Shown in pieces: positions 1-5,591 of a stretch of 13,687 bases of DNA; position 1 is the stretch's first letter; each line of letters begins with the position of its first letter. The notes under the pieces are model-generated. The model saw nothing but the letters and a program-made list of their open reading frames with translations, was not told where the DNA came from and did no database searches. Origin of the DNA: DASPLH01 sp035627675 (lineage in GTDB: Bacteria > Acidobacteriota > Terriglobia > Terriglobales > Acidobacteriaceae). The DNA is taken from NCBI GenBank assembly GCA_035627675.1, contig DASPLH010000253.1:1-13687 (forward strand), written 5' to 3'. The translations under genes and the position numbers were made by a program.

Positions 1-552
1 ATGTTCCAGGCCCTGGCGCTGGCGGTCATCTTCATCTACCTGATCCTGGCATCGCAGTTCGGGTCGTTCTTCCACCCGTTCTCGATCATGCTGTCGCTGC
101 CGTTGTCTCTCGTCGGCGTCGCCGTCGGACTGCTGATCACGCACGACACGCTGAACATCATGTCCATGATCGGGTTGATCATGCTGATGGGCCTGGTGAC
201 GAAGAACGCGATTCTGCTGGTGGACTTCGCCAACCAGGCGCGGCACTCCGGCATGGAGCGCAACGCCGCCCTGATCCAGGCTGGCACGACACGTCTGCGG
301 CCGATCATCATGACCACTCTGGCCATGATCTTCGGCATGCTGCCGCTGGCGTTTGCAATCGGCGCGGGAGCCGAGATGCGTGCTCCCATGGCGCGAGCGG
401 TCATCGGCGGACTGATCACCTCGACCCTGCTCTCGCTGATCGTCGTGCCGGTCGTTTACTCCTACCTCGACGACTTCACCACGCGCGTATTCGGCCGCAA
501 GAAGACCGCGCATGAGGTCGACGAAAATCAGCCTGTGCCGGTGGGCGATTAA
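1..552 (+). CDS. RND efflux pump inner-membrane subunit, HAE1/AcrB-like, C-terminal part only
   Basis: This is the last 183 residues of a proton-driven RND exporter; the 5' part lies outside the window, so the ATG at base 1 is an internal Met, not the start. The sequence shows the final TM bundle (roughly TM8-TM12). Residues 66-75 carry the VTKNAILLVDF type motif, in which K68 matches the AcrB relay lysine (K940). This is followed by RLRPIIMTT, a GMLPLAFAIGAGAE loop and APMARAVIGG, all classic for the hydrophobe/amphiphile (HAE1) branch. A charged cytoplasmic tail of about 25 residues ends the protein. The likely role is export of hydrophobic compounds or drugs with an adaptor and TolC-type channel encoded upstream, outside the window. 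It is the last gene of its operon, since a hairpin terminator starts 20 bases after the stop. Family is secure; substrate is unknown. Confidence 0.93.
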   Translation: MFQALALAVIFIYLILASQFGSFFHPFSIMLSLPLSLVGVAVGLLITHDTLNIMSMIGLIMLMGLVTKNAILLVDFANQARHSGMERNAALIQAGTTRLRPIIMTTLAMIFGMLPLAFAIGAGAEMRAPMARAVIGGLITSTLLSLIVVPVVYSYLDDFTTRVFGRKKTAHEVDENQPVPVGD

Positions 553-572
553 CCGTTACGCAAAGCAAAGCT

Positions 573-607
573 CAGGGCCGCCGGTCATCGGCGGCCCTGG
601 TTCTTTT
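573..607 (+). terminator. Intrinsic terminator after the partial RND gene
   Basis: A perfect 11-bp stem (573-583 with 589-599, arm CAGGGCCGCCG) closes a 5-base loop and is followed by GTTCTTTT at 600-607. It lies 20 bases past the RND stop codon. Read on the minus strand, the same stem is followed by a looser T-rich tract (GCTTTGCTTTG), so it may also stop transcripts from the convergent histidine kinase gene, whose stop is at 676. Stem and T tract are seen directly; termination is inferred. Confidence 0.88.
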
Positions 608-675
608 GTCCCGGGAAGTTCAGTGCTGTCCAGCATGACGTTGCCGGAACAGGCGTGCGATCACGGGGTGCAACT

Positions 676-2280
676 TCACGCGGCCTTCTTGACGGATTCT
701 GCCGCTTCGACGAATTTCGGAAGGTGAACGATCATCACTGCGCCGCCCTTCGGCCTGTTTCCGGCGCGGATCGTGCCGCCATGCCGCTCGATGATCTCGC
801 GCGAGAGCGCGAGTCCCAGGCCCGTACCCGTGCTCTTGGTCGTGAAGAACGGTTCGAAGAGCACGCCGAGGGTCGAGGGATCGATGCCCGGCCCCGTATC
901 CGCGATGTTGATCGACACGGCCTCGCCGGCGTCGGCCAGGGTGATTTCGATACGGCCGTTGGCGCCGATTGCGTCGCTGGCATTGGCAAGAAGGTTGAGC
1001 ACGACCTGGCGTATCTCTTCGGCCGATCCGTAAACGCAGTACTCGCCGTCGGTGGCGATATGCACTGAGATCGCCTTGCTATCCAGTTTCGGACGGAATA
1101 GCTGAACTGTGTCCCGCACCACCCATTCGAGACGTACTTGTCCGGCACGCTCGCTGTCGCGGTAGAAGGCCAGCGTGCGACGCGTGATCAGCGCCACGCG
1201 TTTCAACTCGTTTTCGAGATCGTCCAGGTATTGCCGCCCTTCCTCCCCGAGTCCCGGCTGCTGGCGCAGGAGGTAGGCGAGGTTCATCACGCTTTCCAGT
1301 GGGTTGTTGATCTCGTGGGCGACCGCAGCCGCGAGTTTGCCGGCCGCGGCCAGCTTCTCCGACCGGCGCAACGCCTCGTCCGCCTGGCGACGGCGCACGA
1401 CCACGCCGATCTGCGTTGCCAGCGCCTCCGCGATTCGGACTTCGTCGGCGGAGAACGCGTGCGGCTGGTTGTAATACACCATGAACTTGCCCAGCAGTTG
1501 TCCCTGAAACTGTATGGGGATGAAGGCGAGACTGCGAATGCCTTCTTTTGCGAATACCGGGGCGTAGGGCTCCGTCCCGGGATGCGTCGCCACGTCCGAG
1601 ACCGTGATCGAACGCACGTTGCGCTGCTCGCGCTGCCACGGCGAGTGGCCATCCACGGCCCGCCTGTACTCCTCAGAGAGCCCGCGCCATGCCCTGAAGT
1701 GCATGCGGTTGTCGGCGCCGTAAATCAGGATCGACGCACGGTCGGCGTCGGCAGCTGTCATCAGCGCGTCGATGGCGATGCGGTAGATGTCTTCCAGCTC
1801 GTGTGCCTGGTTCAGGGCGCCCATCATGCCGTAGAGACATTCGAGTTCGCGCAGGCGCGCGTCGCGTTCGCCTGCCAGACGCTGATGTTCCGTGATGTCG
1901 CGCTTGATCCCTACGTAGTAGATCGGTTCTCCCGAATCGGCCGTGACGGCGAATGCTGCGAGGTCGAGCTTCTTCGAACTGCCATCCTTCGTGCGACTCT
2001 CCAGCACGCCGCGGAAGACCCCTTGTTCCCGGAGGCCGGCGGCAATGGCCGCGAAGCCCTCATCTCCGAGGTGAATCGCCGGTGTTTGGCCGCGCAGGTC
2101 CGAGGCGGAGTATCCCGTCAGTTCCTCGTGAGCGGGGTTCTGCTCAACATACATCCCGTTCGCATCGATGATGGCGATTCCATCCACCGAATGCTGGAAG
2201 ATCTCGCGGTACAGCTCACTTCTCAACCTGTGTTCGGCCGGAGGCACATTTTTCGCGTCTCTTAGGGTCATCCGGAACAC
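676..2280 (-). CDS. Soluble PAS-GAF sensor histidine kinase
   Basis: This is a two-component sensor kinase of 534 residues. A PAS domain (about 24-135, with NPAHEELTGYS and the typical PAC ending GIKRDITEHQ) is followed by a GAF domain (about 145-298). Next comes a HisKA dimerisation helix with the phospho-acceptor His322 in AVAHEINNPL. The ATPase domain has an N box (N433 in LLANASDA), G1 DTGPGI (461-466), F box LFEPFFTTK and G2 GTGLGL (485-490). All catalytic motifs are intact. There is no signal peptide, TM segment or receiver domain, so it should sense a cytoplasmic cue. No response regulator is adjacent, making it an orphan here. The longest start is GTG at 2280, directly after an in-frame stop and without a clear ribosome site; ATG at 2271 is an equal candidate. 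It is transcribed divergently from the Cus cluster with 179 bases between, so a regulatory link is possible but unproven. Confidence 0.93.
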   Translation of the reverse strand: MFRMTLRDAKNVPPAEHRLRSELYREIFQHSVDGIAIIDANGMYVEQNPAHEELTGYSASDLRGQTPAIHLGDEGFAAIAAGLREQGVFRGVLESRTKDGSSKKLDLAAFAVTADSGEPIYYVGIKRDITEHQRLAGERDARLRELECLYGMMGALNQAHELEDIYRIAIDALMTAADADRASILIYGADNRMHFRAWRGLSEEYRRAVDGHSPWQREQRNVRSITVSDVATHPGTEPYAPVFAKEGIRSLAFIPIQFQGQLLGKFMVYYNQPHAFSADEVRIAEALATQIGVVVRRRQADEALRRSEKLAAAGKLAAAVAHEINNPLESVMNLAYLLRQQPGLGEEGRQYLDDLENELKRVALITRRTLAFYRDSERAGQVRLEWVVRDTVQLFRPKLDSKAISVHIATDGEYCVYGSAEEIRQVVLNLLANASDAIGANGRIEITLADAGEAVSINIADTGPGIDPSTLGVLFEPFFTTKSTGTGLGLALSREIIERHGGTIRAGNRPKGGAVMIVHLPKFVEAAESVKKAA

Positions 2281-2356
2281 TCATATGCCGTAATCTGGTT
2301 CTAGATGCGGCACCTCCCAACGCGGTGGTCTCGCCAAAGCTCTGACAGCCTGACGG

Positions 2357-2405
2357 CTGCTCTCCCGGCGCTCGCTGCGGAAACGAGAGCTGATGGCGAG
2401 AGCAG
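2357..2405. repeat. Overlapping inverted repeats in the kinase upstream region
   Basis: CTGCTCTC at 2357-2364 pairs perfectly with GAGAGCAG at 2398-2405 (8 bp, 33-base loop) and, as an alternative, its GCTCTC part pairs with GAGAGC at 2385-2390. A short hairpin CAGCC-TGAC-GGCTG sits beside it at 2346-2359 and overlaps the left arm. The arrangement allows mutually exclusive folds in the leader of the minus-strand kinase transcript, if transcription starts upstream of 2405. In GC-rich DNA such pairings occur by chance, so function is speculative. Confidence 0.3.
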
Positions 2406-2414
2406 ACGGACGGG

Positions 2415-2432
2415 CTGTGACTTCGATCACAG
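2415..2432. promoter_or_regulatory. CRP/FNR-family operator palindrome
   Basis: CTGTGA-N6-TCACAG is a perfect 6+6 palindrome and contains the exact TGTGA-N6-TCACA consensus bound by CRP/FNR-superfamily regulators. Its centre is about 36 bases upstream of the ATG at 2460 and about 143 bases upstream of the kinase start. It overlaps the likely -35 region of the plus-strand promoter, a position usual for repression of that gene; it is far enough from the kinase to activate it. Which regulator binds cannot be told from the site, and no such regulator gene is in the window. Confidence 0.6.
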
Positions 2433-2446
2433 CACTTGGGTACAAT
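2417..2446 (+). promoter_or_regulatory. Candidate sigma-70-type promoter of the Cus cluster
   Basis: TACAAT at 2441-2446 matches the -10 consensus in five of six positions. GTGACT at 2417-2422 is a weak -35 match (four of six) with an 18-base spacer, and lies inside the CRP/FNR-type palindrome. A start about 7 bases after the -10 would fall near 2453, right beside the Shine-Dalgarno GGAG at 2449-2452. This would give a nearly leaderless message and argues either for a slightly different start point or against this promoter. Confidence 0.4.
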
Positions 2447-2459
2447 ATGGAGTAAACCT

Positions 2460-2852
2460 ATGACCATGGGATTCCGGCATAAGCTCATCTCGACTGGGGT
2501 TTTGGCGGCGGTGCTCCTGCTGCCGTTCCTGTCGATGGCGTTGTGCATGCCGGACTCTGCTGCGGCCTCCATGCATTGCCCGCCGGATTGCCCGATGATG
2601 GCCGTCATGAACTCCGGGCATGCTGCGAGCGAGGCGGGGACTGACGATTCCGGTTCGTGCTGCACGATCCAGAGTTCGAGGCCCGCGCCGGTCACGGAAT
2701 CGCAGACCGTCGTCCAGGTTTTCTCGCCGGAACCCATGACCAAGCAGGTCGAAGCTGTTCTGCCGGTTTTCGATCGCGCCCAGGTGGTCGCGGAAACCTC
2801 TCCGCCTCCGCTCATAGACTCCCAAGCCCGTCTCTGTACCTTCCTAATCTGA
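2460..2852 (+). CDS. Small exported Cys/Met/His-rich protein heading the Cus cluster
   Basis: I do not recognise a named family for this 130-residue protein. The ATG at 2460 is chosen because GGAG (2449-2452) lies 7 bases upstream; a longer reading from TTG at 2436 would start inside the promoter. Residues 7-27 look like a signal peptide (basic HK, then a hydrophobic core ending LSMA, a plausible signal peptidase I site). The mature part begins with a cluster of soft-metal ligands: C29, M30, M38, H39, C40, C44, M46, M47, M50, H54 and the pair C67-C68, with one more Cys at C126. The rest is low in ligands and rich in Pro/Ser/Val. The position at the head of a copper/silver efflux cluster, plus these ligands, suggests a periplasmic metal-binding or sensing role, comparable in style to CopL or DUF2946-type proteins; this is inference. 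Base composition resembles the neighbours. Confidence 0.7.
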   Translation: MTMGFRHKLISTGVLAAVLLLPFLSMALCMPDSAAASMHCPPDCPMMAVMNSGHAASEAGTDDSGSCCTIQSSRPAPVTESQTVVQVFSPEPMTKQVEAVLPVFDRAQVVAETSPPPLIDSQARLCTFLI

Positions 2853-3009
2853 TCTCTCTTCTCGCGCCCTGACGTGCGTGGGCTTTTGTGTGCCCGTGCG
2901 TTCCCGGGTCCTAAGAGCCGTTCCGGATTGCTGTGTCCTCTCGCCGCCGGCGACAGAGGCTGCTTCAGCGACACACCTTCCGCGAAACTGCTGACGAGAA
3001 GAGACATTC
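2853..3009 (+). other. 157-base spacer before the outer-membrane channel gene
   Basis: No convincing gene was seen here; the reading frames crossing it are low-complexity Arg/Cys/Ala-rich shadows. An imperfect hairpin at 2937-2959 (CCTCT/AGAGG outer arms, CGCC/GGCG inner arms, two-base bulge) has no T tract and could be an attenuator or RNA-processing site. A purine-rich stretch at 2996-3003 (AGAAGAGA) is a weak ribosome site for the next gene. No clear promoter was found, so read-through from 2460 is the simplest view. Confidence 0.35.
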
Positions 3010-4302
3010 ATGATTCGCAAATACCTTGTTGTAGTGCTGCTCGCCGCGGCTGCGGCGAGTGCGCAGCAAGTGCCGTCGAGCACGCAAGGCGGGAGTGCGC
3101 CTCCGCAGCTCCTGACGCTCGACGACGTCATTCGAGAAGTCCAGGCCAGTAATCCGGCGATTGCCGGTTCGCAACGCCTGATCGAGGCTCAGCAACGGCG
3201 CGTCGTGACTGCCGGCGCCCTGCCCGACCCCACGCTGACGGTGGCGTATGCCGGGTCGGCCGTTCCTTTCAAAACCATCGAGATGGATCCCATGAGCAAT
3301 CGTGGGGTCAGCGTGATGCAGATGCTGCCGCTGGCGGGAAAGCGCGAGCTGCGCCGGGAGATGGCGCGGAAAGAGGTCTCGGCCTCCGAGGCCGACCGGG
3401 CAGCCGTGGTCCGGCGCCTGGTCTCCGAAGCCAAGGCCGCATACTTCGAATACTGGTACCAGACACGCGCGTTGGAGATCACGGCTCGCAACAAGGCGCG
3501 TCTCCAGCAGCTCGCCGAGATTTCCGGCGCCCGCTACAAAGTCGGCAAGGCCATGCAGCAGGACGTGCTGCGAGCGCAGGTAGAGCTTTCCATGCTGCTA
3601 CAGCGCTCCATCATGCTGGAGCAGCAGCGCGAGACGGCAGCCGCACGGCTCAACACGCTCATGGGCCGCCCATCCGGGGCGGTGCTGCCGCCACCGGCCG
3701 ATGTGACGCCGCCTTCTCTGCCTCCTGTCCCGGCGCTGCTCGCTGCCGCGCAGCAGAACGATCCCATGCTGCAACGCGAACTCGCGATGGTCGAACGCGG
3801 CAAGGTCGCGGTCGCAATGGCGAAGAAGGAATACGTGCCCGACCTCTCCGTCGGCTACATGTATGAGCGCTCTGCCATGGGCTCGAACATGTATGGATTG
3901 CAGGTCGGCGTCAACCTGCCGATCTTCTACCGGTCCAAACAGCGCGAGGGAGTCGAGCAGGCGAAGCTGGAACTGCAAGCCTCCGAGCAGAGCCGCGAGT
4001 CGCGCAAGCTGGAGCTCGCGTACGAACTTAAGCAGATGCATGCGATGGCCGTCACGGCCCGGAACATGCTCGATCTCTACGAGAACGCAATCATTCCGCA
4101 AGCTGAACTCGCACTGCAATCCGCACAGGCTTCCTACACCGTCGGCTCGGCCGACTTCCTGACGGTCGTCACGAACTTCTCGACCATTCACTCTTATCAG
4201 ACCGACTACTACCGGCAAGTCGCCGACGTTCATACCGCACTGGCTCGCATCGAGGCGCTCACCGGAGACCTCACCCAGATTGGCAGGGAGGCAAAGCAAT
4301 GA
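3010..4302 (+). CDS. TolC/CusC-family outer-membrane efflux channel
   Basis: This is the outer-membrane channel of the tripartite pump, giving the exit duct for substrate passed on by the adaptor and pump. It has 430 residues, near the usual length. Residues 1-18 are a signal peptide ending ASA before QQ. There is no lipobox Cys, unlike E. coli CusC, which is a lipoprotein. The body has two OEP repeats of long amphipathic, Ala/Gln/Glu-rich helices. The first starts with LTLDDVIREVQASNPAI (about 36-52) and includes MLPLAGKRELRREMARKEV, typical of CusC-like channels; the second starts near residue 240. Predicted beta-strand segments include DPTLTVAYAG and VPDLSVGYMYER. The stop overlaps the next start by 4 bases (ATGA), so translation is coupled to the CusB-like adaptor. 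Its function is cusC-equivalent by context. Confidence 0.92.
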   Translation: MIRKYLVVVLLAAAAASAQQVPSSTQGGSAPPQLLTLDDVIREVQASNPAIAGSQRLIEAQQRRVVTAGALPDPTLTVAYAGSAVPFKTIEMDPMSNRGVSVMQMLPLAGKRELRREMARKEVSASEADRAAVVRRLVSEAKAAYFEYWYQTRALEITARNKARLQQLAEISGARYKVGKAMQQDVLRAQVELSMLLQRSIMLEQQRETAAARLNTLMGRPSGAVLPPPADVTPPSLPPVPALLAAAQQNDPMLQRELAMVERGKVAVAMAKKEYVPDLSVGYMYERSAMGSNMYGLQVGVNLPIFYRSKQREGVEQAKLELQASEQSRESRKLELAYELKQMHAMAVTARNMLDLYENAIIPQAELALQSAQASYTVGSADFLTVVTNFSTIHSYQTDYYRQVADVHTALARIEALTGDLTQIGREAKQ

Positions 4303-5579
4303 AGGCCAAAACCATATTCCGCACATTCGCAATCGTCATCGTCTTCGCCCTTGCCATTGCGTTGCTGTTCGGGCGCGGGCTGTTTTCCTCGCGTTCGCAG
4401 GGAACGCCAGCGGCGCAGGCCGGTCACCAGGCGCACAATGCGCCGGGAAGTCAGGCCGACAGCCGCAAAGTTCTTTACTGGTACGACCCGATGCACCCGA
4501 ACTACAAGGCCGACAAGCCGGGCATCGCGCCGGATTGCGGCATGGACCTCGTGCCGATGTACGAGGGCCAGGGCGGCGTCGAGAACGGCATGATCAAAGT
4601 GACGCCCGAACGCCAGCGCGCACTCGGCGTTCGCACCGCGCCGGTCGAAGAGAAGGTCATCTCACGCACGCTCCGGACCTCCGGACAAGTAGTGCCTGAC
4701 GAGACTCGCATCGCCCACGTTCACGTCAAGACGCCGGGCTGGATCGAAAACGTGTTTGTGGACTTCGTCGGCCAGATGGTGAAGAAAGGTCAGCCGCTCT
4801 TCACCTTCTACAGTCCGGACCTGGTCGCCACGCAGGAGGAGTACCTGATCGCCAAGCGTGGGCAGCAGTCGCTCGGCAACTCGCCGTATCGCGATGTAGC
4901 GCAGAGCGCTCAGTCGCTGCTCGAATCCGCGCGTCAGCGCCTGCAACTCTGGGATCTCACCGAGTCGCAGATTCGCCGCCTGGACGAGACCGGGCAGGTC
5001 AACCGCACGGTCACGGTGTACTCGCCGGTTACCGGATACGTCACCGAGCGCAAGGCTTACCCGCACGTTTCGGTCACGGGCGATACGGACCTCTACACGC
5101 TGACCGACCTCTCGCGAGTCTGGGTCACGGCCGATGTGTACGAATCGGAACTGCCCTACGTGAAGACAGGGCAGCCCGCGACGGTGAAGCTGAGCTACGT
5201 TCCGGGCAGGACGTTCAACGGCCGTGTCACGTACAGCTACCCGATGCTCGACCCGCAGACGCACACGGCCAAGGTGCGCATTGACGTTCCGAATCCGGGC
5301 CTGCTGCTGAAGCCCAACATGTTCGCCGACGTCGAACTTCAGATCCGGTACGGCAAACACATGGTAGTGCCCGAGGGCGCGGTGCTGAACAGCGGCACCA
5401 CGCAGACGGTCTTCGTGATGCACGAAGACGGCAAGTTCGAGCCGCGTGAAGTCACGGTCGGACCGACCGTGGACGGACAGACCATCATCGAGTTCGGACT
5501 CGAGAAGGGCGAGACCGTCGTCAGTTCCGGCAACTTCCTGCTCGATTCCGAAAGCCGCATGAAGTCGGCAGGCCAATAA
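4299..5579 (+). CDS. cusB: CusB-like periplasmic adaptor with N-terminal heavy-metal-binding segment
   Basis: This is the membrane fusion protein that joins pump and channel and, in CusB, also hands Cu(I)/Ag(I) to CusA. It has 426 residues. Residues 10-25 are an N-terminal membrane anchor or signal; a His/Gln-rich linker (39-50) follows. The metal-binding segment at 58-88 has KVLYWYDPMHPN and CGMDLVPMY, closely like the YWYDPM segment of E. coli CusB. Candidate ligands are M65, H66, C80, M82 and M87. The usual first Cys of the wider YxCPMHP family is replaced by Asp64, as in CusB. Next come a barrel-sandwich hybrid (about 135-175 and 238-270), a helical hairpin between its halves (about 175-235), a beta-barrel (about 272-350, with LSRVWVTADVYE) and a membrane-proximal domain to the end. 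AGGGAGG at 4285-4291 is a strong ribosome site. It overlaps the channel gene by 4 bases and lies 12 bases before cusA. Confidence 0.94.
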   Translation: MKAKTIFRTFAIVIVFALAIALLFGRGLFSSRSQGTPAAQAGHQAHNAPGSQADSRKVLYWYDPMHPNYKADKPGIAPDCGMDLVPMYEGQGGVENGMIKVTPERQRALGVRTAPVEEKVISRTLRTSGQVVPDETRIAHVHVKTPGWIENVFVDFVGQMVKKGQPLFTFYSPDLVATQEEYLIAKRGQQSLGNSPYRDVAQSAQSLLESARQRLQLWDLTESQIRRLDETGQVNRTVTVYSPVTGYVTERKAYPHVSVTGDTDLYTLTDLSRVWVTADVYESELPYVKTGQPATVKLSYVPGRTFNGRVTYSYPMLDPQTHTAKVRIDVPNPGLLLKPNMFADVELQIRYGKHMVVPEGAVLNSGTTQTVFVMHEDGKFEPREVTVGPTVDGQTIIEFGLEKGETVVSSGNFLLDSESRMKSAGQ

Positions 5580-5591
5580 GGGAGGCGTGAA

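Noticed and set aside
1138..2265. Plus-strand open frame of 375 codons opposite the histidine kinase
   Set aside because: The kinase on the other strand has all catalytic motifs; this frame has none and no ribosome site.
2215..2283. 22-codon ATG frame overlapping the kinase start, considered as a leader peptide
   Set aside because: No ribosome site and an Arg/Lys/Asp-rich random composition; the ATGAGTG overlap looks accidental.
2436..2459. Upstream TTG start for the small exported protein
   Set aside because: It would start upstream of the TACAAT -10 element (2441-2446), and the ATG at 2460 has a well-spaced GGAG and gives a normal signal peptide.
2216..3007. Minus-strand open frame of 263 codons across the divergent region
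   Set aside because: It would cover the promoter region and the small exported protein gene, and has low-complexity sequence with no domain or signal.
2874..3152. Cys/Arg-rich small frame between the first Cus gene and the channel gene
   Set aside because: It overlaps the signal peptide of the channel gene in another frame, has no ribosome site and reads as Arg/Cys/Ala noise.
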